Source: Calcarisporiella thermophila CBS 279.70 (Eukaryota; Calcarisporiellomycota). Taken from it: a stretch of DNA of 64,000 nt. The position numbers and the translations under genes were made by a program. The notes below the pieces were generated by a model. The model worked only from the letters and a program-made list of their open reading frames with translations, was not told the origin of the DNA and did no database searches. This document shows, piece after piece, positions 22,390 through 34,476 of this stretch. Position 1 is the stretch's first letter. Each line of letters begins with the position of its first letter. The DNA lies in contig NW_027192203.1 of assembly GCF_041956535.1 (NCBI RefSeq), positions 310,001 through 374,000 on the forward strand, given 5' to 3'.

Positions 22390-23328
22390 TCAGCAGGCAT
22401 ACCTAAGTGATATAATCAAAGGAATAAGAATTGTATATTGGGTTGCTCTGCGTTTAATATTCCTTTTACCGTTTCGTCCATTCACGCGCGGTACGATCAT
22501 GCTCCTCGCGATCTGTCAAATATTGCTGTGCAATATCTGCGACAAGTGGATCATCTATATACAAATATTAAATAATCTATATATTCCAAGGTATATTCCA
22601 AAGTAAGACTCACGAGGGTTAGCATCTGTTAATAGAGCACAAATAGAGAGCAGCACTTTTGCGGTAGTCAATAATGGTGACCAATTGTCCTTTAACACGT
22701 CCAGACAGATTTGCCCTTGGCTATTGATATTGCAGTGATAAATACGTGTGCGGAACACAATCTATATAAATATCCCACTTAGAAATTTTAGAATGTATCA
22801 AACAGTATATAAAAGAGCAAACCTTTGGGGGCTTAAATGGGTAATCTTGGGGGAATTTAATATCCAAGAAAAATGTGCCACCTTCGTAAGGCGTATCAAC
22901 GGGCCCAGTAATAGTAGAGCTCCATTCGTACAAGTTATCTCCTTTAGGTGAAGCACTGAAAATGAAACAGCGATTATAATCAAATCAATAATATCATAGC
23001 ATGACCTAATAATTAAAAATGCCAAATGCTAAAGGGAACTATCGTACCTAACATTTGGAGGGGGATCAAGATTCATCTCTGCCAACTCCTTTTTGATCCG
23101 CTTGGCACTGCTGCTCATTGGAGGCCCAGCAGAAGCTACATTTTTCTTCCTTGTTGCCAATTTAGTTGCAGCTGGCTCATTTTTCAGAGCAGTGTTACTA
23201 GACGAAGCATCCGATGAAGAATCGGGCGTGGGAGATCGACTTTCTTCAACTGTCTTTTGTACATTTGTCTCCGCTACTGTCAATTTTGAGGACCGAGTAG
23301 CCCGTCGAGTGGTTGCAGGTGTAGTCAT
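22390..23328 (-). CDS. UBE2E-type ubiquitin-conjugating enzyme (E2)
   Basis: Class III E2 with a Ser/Thr/Ala-rich N-terminal extension of about 75 residues before the UBC fold, which is the layout of animal UBE2E1-3. The core begins [20 protein letters not shown]. It continues [18 protein letters not shown], then [20 protein letters not shown]. Then comes [20 protein letters not shown], which carries the HxN motif and the active-site Cys. After that come [20 protein letters not shown], then [18 protein letters not shown] at the stop. The last exon contributes only the final few residues. The start at 23328 was chosen because the upstream in-frame region is hydrophobic and unlike the family. 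Which E3 ligases it serves cannot be seen. Confidence 0.92.
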
Positions 23329-23677
23329 ATTTGATATCACTGAAAAGTAAAATGGAATGAAAATAAACAATAATAAATTTAGGAAGCAAAAGAAGTAAGG
23401 GAAAGGCAATAATTAAAAACAGTCAATGGAAATAGAGAAATGTGAAGAATAAAGTGTTAAAAAAAAAATTGACGCGAAAAAAAGAGCGCGAGGGTTTGTT
23501 TTTATTGGAGATTCGCGTTTTGTGGCTTATAAATTTTATTTTACAAGACGCAATACAAATTAACGAACGTTATTTGAACCAAATCACAATACACATTCTC
23601 TATACAATTAGAGATAAAAAAAATAAAGGGAAATACAGTGGAGTATATAAATAGAGTATATTGATGTCAAAACTATC
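23329..23677. other. E2 promoter / OGG1 3' region
   Basis: About 350 bp of AT-rich sequence between the E2 start and the OGG1 stop, both on the minus strand. Nothing else seen. Confidence 0.55.
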
Positions 23678-25134
23678 TCAAAATTTGTTTCCTTTTCGTC
23701 TCCGCTTATCCACTGAGGACTTCTCCATGGATCCATTTAGTTCTGCTTCATCATGCTGTTTACGCTTTAAGTGGGGTACTGTTGTAACCTCTCTTTTCAC
23801 GATCGCATCGCCTGCATTAATATCATTTACCCTTAAAGCGTACCTCCTTAAATCTGCTGTGAATAGTACTTGATGTGCCCATCCACTATATGGAGACCAT
23901 TGCTTCTGCAGATGTGTTTGTATGGCTTCATAAATTTTTGGAGTTAAACTCTTAGCAGGCCGAAAGCCGTAATATCGACAAGCAATTTGATAAACGTGCG
24001 TATCTACAAATAGAATAATAAAATTAATGTCAAAGCTTTTTAAAAACAAAACGAACATTTTGCACCTATTGGAATGGCTTCATGCTGCTCTAAAGACAGC
24101 AATAGCTTTAGAAATAGATATAAGTAAACACATCCCATTATTACGAGCCTTAGTATTTACCACACAATCTGCAACTTTAGGTCCCACTCCAGAAAGTTGT
24201 AATAACTTCTCGCGTGCCTCTTTATAACTCAAACTTTTAAGTCCATATAGCCACGCTTCCTTCTCAGGATAGTTATCCATAATATATTTAGCTGTTTGCA
24301 TAATATATTTTGCCCTATATCCAAAACCTGCTCTACGTAACTCCATTTCCACGCTTGAGCCAGCAAGTGCTTCGAGAGAGGGAAAATCATGAAAGTCATG
24401 ACCGTTGAGTGTGCCTATTTTTTTACCATAGTGCTGGCAAAGCTTGTCAATCTATTGTAAAAATAATTAATAAATCCAGAGACTAAACCAAGAAATCCAA
24501 AATATTGAGTGACAAACCATTTGTGATATCCTAGCCACATTATTATTAGAAGAGCATATAAAGGAAAAGAGGCATTCAATTGGATCTAGTTTCAAAAGCC
24601 TATGTCCACTAAAAGCTTTGACTACTCTTGCAAAATTCGAGTCCTTTGACCAACGCTTGCACTCTTTAACGTAAGATACTAAACATGAAGCGATTAGTTG
24701 AAGGACTTGACATAGGATTGGTCTGAATAGACTCACAATGCAAACGAAAATAATCTTGTAAAATCTCGTAAACTTTGGGGTAATGGTCGTTTTCTACCAC
24801 GCCATTTTCACTGGTTGAGTTAGAATTATACGCTCTATATAGAACGGTTGTACCTGAGAAGGCGAAATATGAGTAGGATATAGTATTGAGTGAATATTAT
24901 ATCATACTCGTCTGTTTAAGTGATATTAGATAACCATGAAGAACGCAAGACCATTCATCGGCTCCGGTTTGCCGCCATCTGAACGATTGACCTGAATTCA
25001 ACGTAGTATCAAGTCGAAGCTATCACCAGATATATCCACTTGTAACTCCATCAAGCATTAAAAAATTGTGAAAAAACATAGAAGTAAACCTCTTCAACTG
25101 CGGTACCAAGACTCTTCCACGGAGAAATTGACAT
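23678..25134 (-). CDS. OGG1: 8-oxoguanine DNA glycosylase/AP lyase
   Basis: Base-excision repair enzyme that removes 8-oxoguanine paired with C. The start is [15 protein letters not shown]; an intron then leads to [19 protein letters not shown], the OGG1 N-terminal domain signature. Later exons give [20 protein letters not shown] with [10 protein letters not shown], then [20 protein letters not shown]. The helix-hairpin-helix motif reads [15 protein letters not shown]; its Lys is the catalytic Schiff-base residue. An intron later, [20 protein letters not shown] contains the catalytic Asp. The tail has [12 protein letters not shown] and ends [10 protein letters not shown], probably a nuclear localisation signal. 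About seven introns. All catalytic residues are intact. Confidence 0.94.
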
Positions 25135-25493
25135 GGGGAAAGAAAGTTTCCTGACAATATTCATGTAGAACGTAAATATGGGGATATGAGTAGAACAGTT
25201 ATAAGCCACTTTAATATAATCTGGATTTATGGACGAGATTTTTGAAGTTACAAAGGTTGTTTTTTTCACTGTCAATACAACAGAGAGTGATGACTTTTCT
25301 GCTCTCAGTAACCCTCTGGCACGATATTTTTCGATGTTCCTCTGTTCCAATAGTCATATCACTAAATAATTTTAATATTGAACTTACAATAATTAAATAT
25401 ACTGTAGAGAGTAAAATTAAAATGGTATAAAAAATACAGTCACCTTACAATTTACTTATAATTTTATATTATCAAAAAAATAAACGGGTGAGA

Positions 25494-26551
25494 ATGCCCA
25501 GGAACAAGGTATGTACATACATAGCTAATGTGATAATATTAAACCAAATAACATATTATCCAGAGCGATCAGTCTGACGAGAGTCCGGTAGCAATAGCTA
25601 ACAAAGTAAGCAAATTTCAAATTCACTCGTCATTTATTGTAGTTTGCTAATAATTTTTAGGCGACGGATATCATATCGTTTCTTGGCTCATCAAAAGAAT
25701 ACACGAAAAATGGGTATGCACCTCATCGTTATCTAATTCAATTGAATCCTAATATATATCATTGAGTACAGATTAGATCTCGTAATAGATTATTTTCCTT
25801 TCAGTCAATTGTCAGATGAATTGAGGGAATGGACCTTCCAGCTAGTGAAATCAAACATGTACACTCTGTAAGTTTAGCTCTTTATACTTTCAAGGCGATA
25901 AAATACTTATTTTACCCGATTTTAATGCCAAAGGTATGCCAATTCCAATGATGGATGGAACGACAGCTCAAAACGTCGTGAGATGTCAGAGGAACATGCC
26001 CGTTATCTGATAGCAAAACAAAAGTCGGATGGCACCCCAGTAGGCTTTGTTTATTTCCAATTCACATACGAAGAAACTATGGATGATAATGTCGATGCAG
26101 AAGTTATTTACTGGTAAAAAGTTAACATGTTACAATCTTAGAGCGTTTTATAACAGAAATCCAGCTATGAAATACAGGTGATACCAGAGGCAACTAATAA
26201 AGGTCTCGGAGAACACATGATGCGATTGATGGAAAACATAGGGAGGCATTGGGGGATGGAGAAATCAATGCTAACCGTGTTCAAAGGTATAGTTTCATGA
26301 GTTGGCATCATTTTATAGCGACAAGCTCCAACCTTGTTCTGAATAGCAAATGAGCGAGCATTTAAGTTCTACAAAGAAAGGCTAGGGTATATCATGAGCT
26401 TTTTGACACCCTATATATATTGTTCACCATCGTATATTTTATCCGTATATTTTCTAGATACCAACTAGATGAAATATCGCCCAGTGTATGCCTTCCCCCC
26501 AGAAGGGCGAGACGCTTTGATTACGAAATATTGAGTCTACGACTTCAATAG
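25494..26551 (+). CDS. NAA40: N-alpha-acetyltransferase 40 (NatD), histone H2A/H4 N-terminus
   Basis: GNAT enzyme that acetylates the N-terminal amino group of histones H2A and H4. Eight or so small exons. The first encodes MPRNK, then SDQSDESPVAIANK. The catalytic domain has LREWTFQLVKSNMYTLY, then GWNDSSKRREMSEEHARYLI. Then come GTPVGFVYFQFTYEETMD and EVIYCYEIQVIPEATNKGLG, the strand-4 to acetyl-CoA P-loop region. It continues EHMMRLMENIGRHWGMEKSM, then LTVFKANERAFKFYKERLGY. The C-terminus QLDEISPSVCLPP with FDYEILSLRLQ is the typical NAA40 ending (DExSPS ... YEILS). It is divergent from OGG1 across about 360 bp. Confidence 0.92.
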
Positions 26552-26768
26552 CGTGTGCGCAAAAATAAAACAAGAGTTAAAAGTGAAAGTCTTTCTGAAA
26601 TACACAGTAGAGATTTGTTTTGGAATCAGATTTGAGACGGATCACAGATATCTGCTCGGTCGGAATCGATTCGCTGATCGATTTTCCTGGAAATTTATAT
26701 TTAAAATTGACTCAACGCTATTTTATTCCAACTTATTCTCTCATTACAAACCTTCTAGATTCTTGGTT

Positions 26769-27875
26769 ATGGTTTCAAATCTGTCATCATTAACAACGAG
26801 ATTTGCTACTAATCTCAAGCGACGGGGGACACTAGATTTCTATTGTGTCCAAACTCGACGGTTTGCGGTAAATGCAGAGGTGAAAAATCGATTCAATCAC
26901 TTGCGCTTGAGCAATACACAATATGAAACCGAGGAGCCATTGTCAAACCAAGCCCAGCCAATTTCTAAATTGGAAGTATCTCATGAGGATCTGGCGAAGC
27001 ATCATGATAGAGGACTCTCATCTCTACTAGAGAAAAACCGTCGGTGGGCGCACGATACTCAAATTAACAGCCCATCCTTTTTTACTTCTTTAGCAAAAAA
27101 TCAGGAACCTGATATACTTTGGATTGGTATAAATAATAGCACTGCTTTTTTCTTCCTTTACGATTTTTACATAAATCAATCTCTTTAGGCTGTTCAGATT
27201 CAAGAGTACCGCCCACGCAAATTCTTCAGCTTGCTCCTGGTGATGTGTTTGTTCATCGTAGTGTTGCGAACATTGTTGGCAAATCCGAAACCAAAGATAT
27301 GAGTGCGCTAGCTGCCGTTCAGTTTGCTGTTGAAGTCTTGAAAGTAAAACACATAATCGTATGCGGTAAATATAATGCTGATCAAATATGGTGCCATGGA
27401 CATAATTTAATTGTCTTTACTAAAGGTCACTATGGATGCGGGGGGTGTCAGGCGGTTCTTCGAAATGACCAGAGCCCTCCTGATATAGTGGACAGCTGGC
27501 TTCGAGATGTTAAGAATATTTATCAATGTAAGCCCTGACAAGGCTGTCGCGCAAATGATGCACCTAGCTGATGGTATTCTTTCTACAGCTTACAAAGAGC
27601 ACCTTGACTCTCTAGAGCCACGTCTTCGTGAGAACCTTTTGATTGAGCTAAATATACTACAGTCAGTGAGTAATATTGCCAGTTCCAAGATCTTGCGCGA
27701 TGCTTGGCAGCGTGGCCAAAACGTTTCGGTACATGCTTGGTGCTATGAACTTGAGACAGGCTTAGTTAAAGATATGGGCATCACGTTGCGGTCACCCGAC
27801 GAAATCACCCGCATCGAGGATGCTATTAAGAGACGAATCGGCTCTAATCAAAAGGAACTGTTGGATATCAATTGA
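26769..27875 (+). CDS. Mitochondrial beta-class carbonic anhydrase
   Basis: Zinc enzyme interconverting CO2 and bicarbonate, supplying bicarbonate to carboxylases. The N-terminal about 45 residues (MVSNLSSLTTRFATNLKRRG, TRRFAVNAEVKNRF) look like a mitochondrial presequence. The catalytic domain begins LSSLLEKNRRWAHDTQINSP. Zinc ligands lie in DILWIGCSDSRVPPT (Cys, with the Asp-Arg dyad) and in IIVCGHYGCGGCQAVL (His and Cys), joined across introns at about 27,127-27,189 and 27,367-27,426. FVHRSVANIV completes the signature. A third intron (about 27,531-27,589) links DVKNIYQ to YKEHLDSLEPRLRENLL. The tail VHAWCYELETGLVKDMGI is standard for fungal enzymes. Start chosen at the ATG giving the presequence; another in-frame ATG lies at 26,553. 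Confidence 0.93.
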
Positions 27876-29828
27876 AAAGAAGTAGAGTTGAAGCAATTTA
27901 TTTAATCTGATAATCTGAACTTGGTCGCCTTCTTTTCTTCGTACTATTTCCACCAGTATTAATTCTATATTATCTACCCTTTTGGAGGGGGCTGTTCTTA
28001 ACATGACGTTTTGCCAAGCTATTTCATTCACTTCATTCATCCCTCAAACTTTAACTTGGCGGAAATGGTGATCGGTTACAAAGCGTTAATAGTGCTCCAT
28101 TTGCACTTAGAGTATGCATTAGCTTTGCTATATCGATGTTAGCAAAAGAACTCCACCGTAATTTTAGGATCTGGAGTTCGGAAAAACTTTTTTGTACGAA
28201 GGGTCATACCAGATTTCTGATGGATCTTAAATATGACGAAAGTTGTATCCCTCGGCTAATCGATTAATCTTTACGCAAGCGCAATCCCCAATCCATGCTC
28301 TAATGCCAATTTAATAAGCTACGCTTGCAGTAATAATGTAATCAACATTGAGAATGGACTAATATCGTGTATAATTTTCCCGGTTTTATTAAAAAACCTA
28401 AAACTCTCAGCAATTGTTTATTTTAATACCTGACCGAGCATTAAGAAAAACATTAGAGCTAATATTGTACGGATTGCTAAGTTTGTTCTAGTGTATTAAA
28501 AGAGAATCTACATGAAGCACATTACGTTATTTGTTTGTGTAAAAGATTCCTATTGATAATCCATTTTCCAAGTTAATTAACATGAGGGTATCGGCATCCA
28601 CTGCATCCATCCTATACCAATTATAATATACGTATAATATACCCTGGCAAACCACCGTTATATACCGTCCATCAAGTGTCCAAATACATATAAAACAAAG
28701 GAAAAAATGTCTCGAATAATTAAACTTTTATTATTAATTGTATGTAATGTTGAATCTGATTGATTGTCTTAATAGTTGACAATGGCGCACATTCAACGCT
28801 GCTAAAACTGGGATTTTGCCGAGAAAAAGCGGTAGGACATATCTTAAACTTTGCCTTATAGTTCAGTTATGACAACCCTAAGATTCAAAACAGGGATTTG
28901 TTATGGACACATTTGGTTTGAAACCCCGCTCCGGAACCATCCCTAGAGCCCCTCGTCGAGTCTCCTGTAAGGCTGAATGAGAGCATTTGAATAAACACCG
29001 CAGCGGGGGGGGGTCTTTGGCATCAGATATCTCCGGGATAGCAGAATACAGCGCAGAGTGGCCGGCTCTGTCTTATGCCTGTTGTTCAAGCACTCAACTC
29101 ATGCCGGGCCTCATTGTTTGTTAATTGTGCGGATAATCTAGGCGCAAATGAAGGATACGAGCGGAATCGCCCGCCCTAAGGGGCTCGAACCCAATGTGCA
29201 TCCACCCACGTGCGCCTTGCAAAAGCTGCCTCATTCACGGCCGGGTAATTTGGAGGAAAAACGAATTGCAAAAAAGTTCAAACGTTGAGTCTTTGCCAAC
29301 AATGTCATAGCGTGATAAGGTATCACAGCCCTGTGAATGGACGTGATCGGAAATTTATCCTGAGCCGACCGGTGAAGGAGACAGGGCCATTCCAGGTGAT
29401 TTGGAACATTCACCCGAGAGCAGTCGGATGAACTTTTCCAAAAACCGCTCAACTATTAAACAGCTTTCGGTCGTTGGTTCCTCAAACCTGTCTTTGTAAA
29501 GCCGATATTTCCATTTTTTTGCTCTATTTATAAGGTGTGCTGGCTCTTCTCTTTGCAAACACACTTCTTGTTTATTTTCAATTCTAGCATTAGACCCATT
29601 CTCGTGACAATAGAAGGTTCCCCTCCCCTCCTACTCTCATAGTATATTCAGGTAAACGCGGCGTTTTAGGTGTCCCTCTGCGGCGTTTTGGCTAAACTGC
29701 TTTTTTTTCCCTTAGTAACGCAATTTGTCTTTTCCTTCTTTAGAGAGTACTCAACACCATTCACCTCCTCTTCACTTCAATTAACTTTTGTACATATATA
29801 ATCCCTCTCCTCATTCCTTGGCCCGACT
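27876..29828. other. Long intergenic region and H+-ATPase promoter; composition boundary
   Basis: About 1.95 kb without a gene I can support. The left part is AT-rich like the preceding genes; from about 28,800 the sequence becomes GC-rich and contains a G run near 29,006. Just before the H+-ATPase there are pyrimidine-rich stretches and a TATATA-like element at 29,793-29,800, about 30 bp before the start codon, so it may lie within the leader. No repeats or RNA genes were identified. Confidence 0.55.
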
Positions 29829-32702
29829 ATGTCGCCAGAAAACCCTAAGCAAACGCAAGAAGAGCAACATTCCGATGCCGTTGAAATCCAGCCTCCAAAT
29901 GGCCAGAATGAAAAGAATGAGAAGGTTGAGAAGGCGGAGAAGCCCGACGAGAAAAAGGTGGGCAATGTAGAATTTGAAGAAGTGGTGCATCACGAGCACG
30001 AGGACGACATACCACCCGAGTTGGAGGAGCTGCTCCACACTGACCCCTCTAAAGGCTTGACGAGCGAAGAAGCTGCAGAGCGACTTGAGAAGTTTGGCCG
30101 AAATGAGCTTGCGGAGAAAAAAACCAACCCGATTCTCAAATTCCTCAGCTTCTTTACGGGCGCCATAGCATATTTGATTGAGATAGCTTGTATTCTCGCC
30201 GGTGTCACTAGGGATTGGCCCGATTTTGGAATCATCCTTGCTCTTCTCTTCATCAACGCGATCATTGGATTTGTGGAGGAGGCCAAGGCGGAGAGCGCAC
30301 TCGATGCACTCAAACAGAATTTGGCCCTCAAGTCCAAGGTATGGCGCGATGGAAACCTAGAGGAGCTGGATTCCGCGCTTCTTGTTCCTGGCGATGTGAT
30401 TGTGCTGCGTCTTGGTGATATTATTCCCGCCGACGCACGCCTGCTCGGGATTGGCGTTAATGGGGAGCCCACCGAGGGCGATCTCCACGTCGATCAATCT
30501 GCCCTCACCGGAGAGTCGCTGCCAGTGACGAAGAACAAGGGGGGCACGGTCTACTCGTCGTCGGTCGTGAAGCAAGGCCAGCAAATGGCGGTGGTAACGA
30601 AGACGGGCGGAAACACGTTTATCGGTCGTGCCGCGAATCTGATCTCCATCACCACGGAGGAGGGACACTTCCAAAAGATCATCAATCGTATCGGCAACGT
30701 CCTCATTGTTATTACTGTTGTCTTGGTGCTTATTTTGCTCGGTTATCTCCTCGGCATAACTCGCGCGCAGGATCCTCTCGGTTCGATCCAGAAAATCCTT
30801 GTGCTTACCATTGCAGCTATCCCCGTTGGTCTCCCCACCGTAATGTCCGTCACCATGGCGTTCGGCGCAAAACAGCTCGCAAAGAAACAGGTCATCGTCA
30901 AACGTCTGACGGCCGTCGAGGAAATGGCCTCTGTGTCCGTGCTCTGCTCGGACAAAACTGGAACCCTCACCATGAACGAGCTTACCTTCGATGAACCGTA
31001 TCTATGCCCCGGATTCACTTCCGACGACATTCTTCTCTACTCTTACCTCGCCGCCGAGCCCGGAGCAAACGATCCCATTGAATCTGCCGTGCGCCGTGCC
31101 GCTGATGAACAACTGGCGATCCTCCAGGATCGGAAGAACAAGCATGAGGTCCCTGGCTACAAGGTGACCTCATTTTTGCCATTCAATCCGGTGACAAAGA
31201 TGACCCAGGCCACCGTCACCAATCTCGAAACAAACGATGTCTTCAAGGTTGCCAAAGGCGCTCCCCAGGTCATTATCAAACTGGTAGGCGGAAATGATGA
31301 TGCGGTGCGTGCTGTGAATGCTTTGGCCCGACGTGGTCTTCGTGCACTTGGTGTTGCCCGCACAGTCCCTGGCGATGTCGAGACGTATGAACTAGTAGGC
31401 ATGATTTCGCTGCTCGACCCTCCACGCCCCGACTCCGCCCAAACCATCGCAGAGTGTGAGAGCATGGGTGTTAATGTTAAGATGATCACCGGTGATCAAT
31501 TGATCATTGCCAAGGAGGTTGCGCAACGACTCGGTATGCAGCGCGTCATTCTTGACGCCAACCATCTCGTCGATCCCAACAAATCTGAGCAGGAGGTGAC
31601 GGAACACTGTCAGCGTGCCGACGGTTTCGCCCAAGTCATTCCCGAACACAAATACCGCGTAGTTGAGCTTCTACAGAAGAAAGGTCTCCTGGTTGGTATG
31701 ACCGGCGATGGGGTGAACGATGCGCCTGCACTCAAGAAGGCCAACGTGGGTATTGCTGTTCACGGCTGTACCGATGCCGCTCGCTCCGCCGCAGACATTG
31801 TCCTCCTCGCCCCCGGTCTCTCCACCATCGTAGACGGCATCAAAACCTCCCGCGCCATCTTCCAGCGCATGCGATCTTATGCCCTATACCGTATTACATC
31901 TACCATCCACTTCTTAATCTTCTTCTTCCTGATCACCCTGATTGAGAGATGGGAAATGACCCCCTTGCTCCTTATCCTTATTTGCGTGTTGAATGATGCC
32001 GCCACGATTGTGATCGCATGGGACAACGCCCAGATCTCGAACAAGCCCGACAAATGGCGCCTCGGTCAGCTGTTGGTCATGTCGACCGTTCTCGGCTGTT
32101 TGCTGGCCTGCATGTCATTTGCTCACTTCTATATTGCTCGCGACGTCTTCCACGTCACCGACGGCCAGCTCGAGGGTATCATGTACCTGCATATCTCGTC
32201 GTGTCCTCACTTCGTCATCTTTTCCACGCGTATCCCCGGGTATATCTGGCAGAACTTCCCCTCGCTCATCTTCTCCATCGTGATTATCGCCACGCAAATC
32301 TTCGCCATGTTCATGTCCATTTATGGTGCCTTCGGTTCTGGCGAGCACGTTGAGCCCATCGGATGGCCATGGGGTATTGTCATCATGTGCATTTCCTTCG
32401 CCTATATGTTTGTACTTGACTTTGTCAAAGTTCAGATGTTCCGGTATGTATCTTGGTTGATGGAGGATTGTTTGGCTAGCTTCAGGTTGAGTTGACCCCA
32501 TATCTTTCTTCATCTCCATAGCCACTGGTCCTTCGAACGCACTGTGTTCCTACTGCCTACCCCTGCACGCCGCGCTAAGCTTGCCAAACGCAAAGAAGAG
32601 GCTGAGAAACGCACACGTATCCGCGCTGTTCGCAACAAAGTTCGCAAAGCCGTCCTTGTGGCTACCGCCATTAGTGCCCTGAGGGAAGGCAAATCGACCT
32701 AA
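29829..32702 (+). CDS. PMA1: Plasma-membrane P-type H+-ATPase (P3A)
   Basis: Electrogenic proton pump that energises nutrient uptake at the plasma membrane. Two exons (29829-32443, 32522-32702) give 931 residues. The acidic, Lys-rich N-terminus leads to TM1-2 (FLSFFTGAIAYLIEIACILA). Actuator motif: DQSALTGESLPVTK. TM4: ILVLTIAAIPVGLPTVMSVT. The phosphorylation site CSDKTGTLTMNEL has the aspartate at about residue 375. The nucleotide domain has KGAPQVI and the hinge has MTGDGVNDAPALKKANVGIA. TM5-10 follow, with LICVLNDAATIVIAWDNA, which carries the proton-acceptor Asp region of P3A pumps. The C-terminal tail after HWSFERTVFLLP is short and very basic (ARRAKLAKRKEEAEKRTRIR), ending ALREGKST; it differs from the classic yeast regulatory tail. 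The only intron is near the 3' end. Confidence 0.96.
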
Positions 32703-32965
32703 GTTATCCATAATTTATTACATTGCCTCACCAAACAAATAGAGGATTCTGTATATGGTGTATTTTGAGGCAGAGGCTGAGGGAAAGGGTGCTATTTATG
32801 TAATTTCTTTATGTTTATTGCTTGCATACCATTATTTTTTTTCTTTCGATTAAATGAATACATTAAATATAAAAAGAAAGTTGGGAAGAGAGACAAAAAA
32901 TTTAGAGATAGGATAGTCATTCTATGGTCTATTAGGATGTTCTAAACCTGAAAAAAAGAGAGCAG
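32703..32965. other. Intergenic 3'-3' region
   Basis: About 260 bp between the convergent H+-ATPase and HAD phosphatase genes; AT-rich 3' untranslated sequence, no gene. Confidence 0.5.
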
Positions 32966-33899
32966 CTATTGCGACGACTCGATCTCCTCTATAAGCTTCT
33001 CGACTAGCTGAGCGACCCCGTCCTCATCATTGGTTGCGGTGGTATAGGCCGCAATTTGCTTCAAGCTTTGATGAGCGTTCCCCATAGCATAACCACGACC
33101 GGCCCACTGTATCATTTCAATATCATTATGATTATCTCCCACGCTAACGACCGCCTCTCGTGGAACCCCGAGCTTCTCACAATAGGCAGCAAGAGTCGAA
33201 CCTTTGCATACCCCTGGAGCTGAAAACTCCACATAATCTTCCCCGCTAAATGTGACCTTGCAAGGTGACCCTTCAGCAAGCAGTTCTTTCGGCATTTGTT
33301 CGTACATCTCTTCCGCGGTCAATCCCGGAACCAATAAAGTTATCTTGCCGGGAGTGTCGTTGCTGACGAGATCGAGGGCAGTGGGAACCACCTGAACTGG
33401 TACAGTAGGCGGGAAATGATCCTGGCGCATATCATAGTAACGTTGTTCAGCGCGATAACAGGTCCCAGATTCGGCACTGAAGAGCGCGGTGGGAAAACTA
33501 GCAATCAGGAGTTTAATGATATGCCGTGCGGATTCTTGGTCGATATCGCGGCGCTCGAGTACAGTTTGGGTGTACGGATCATAAATAATGGCACCATTAG
33601 AACATAAAACCTTTATGAGTGTACATCCATCAGTTTAAGCATGAATTTCTACAATCTCGGTAGATAATTACCGGCGCGTTAACCGGAACAACATCCGTCA
33701 CTTTGTGCACATTTCTTGGTGGGCGCCCTGTGCATAATATAATTTTCACGCCTAGTTCTCCAAGTCGGGAGAGGGCATTGACGGCACGCCGAGAAACCGT
33801 CTTGTTTGAATGCACCAGCGTTCCATCGAGATCCGAAGCGAAGACACGAACCCGTGTAGCTTGTGTAGCATTGGTAAGAGGAGAGTCCAGGCGGGGCAT
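32966..33899 (-). CDS. Cof-type HAD-IIB phosphatase
   Basis: Haloacid-dehalogenase superfamily hydrolase of the Cof/YbiV type, which usually dephosphorylates sugar phosphates or nucleotides. Two exons, intron about 33,610-33,671. Motif I is VFASDLDGTLVHSNK, with the nucleophile and acid/base aspartates. Motif II is KIILCTGRPPRN. The type IIB cap follows SNGAIIYDPYTQTVLERR. The Lys of motif III is in the VCKGSTLAAYCEKLGV region, and motif IV is VSVGDNHNDIEMI with the Mg-binding aspartates. All four motifs are present, so the protein should be active. The substrate is unknown. Length (about 290 residues) fits the family. Confidence 0.9.
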
Positions 33900-34476
33900 C
33901 GTTTAGCAGATAGAGAGGAGATTATGTTATGCGAGAGCGAGAAAATACTGTCGAAATCGGAGGCGAAGTTAATGGATAAAATTGATTTGTAGGAACCAAT
34001 TACGCCAGATCTTAATAGTGCATCGAGTAAACTTCCATTTCTATTAAGTTACTAGTTCCACATCATAATAGGCAATCAATGCTGCCATTCTTTGTTAAAA
34101 TATACTTTATTAAAATAAGCAAGATAACAACGAAAGAAGCCCAAGTGCAGCCATAGCAATTGTAAAATGGGAGCACCGAAAGTTCAATCAAGATAAAAAT
34201 AGAATCAACCGGCCCTTTATATGGCGACGCTTAATCAGAAAACGAAGTAAATGTGACGTATCCTAATCAGCACGGAGTGGGCGAGCAAAAATAAGTTTCG
34301 GTAGCGAGTTTGCTAAGCATCTTTGAGTAAAGAAATCTGCGGTCTATTCCCGTTGAAAAATGACCAAGCAAAATTGGACAAATACAAGTTAATTGATGCG
34401 CTCTCCACTCCACACTTCCAGCACAGTTTATACAAAAATCTGGTATATAGGATTTTCCAGCAAAGCATAACGCCCT
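33900..34476. other. Intergenic region
   Basis: About 580 bp holding the promoter of the HAD gene and the 3' end of the glycosyltransferase gene, both on the minus strand. No gene seen. Confidence 0.55.

Noticed and set aside
29165-29210. tRNA-like B-box (GGGTTCGAGCCC on the minus strand)
   Set aside because: The T-stem pairs at only three positions and no matching acceptor stem or anticodon arm can be folded at the right distance.
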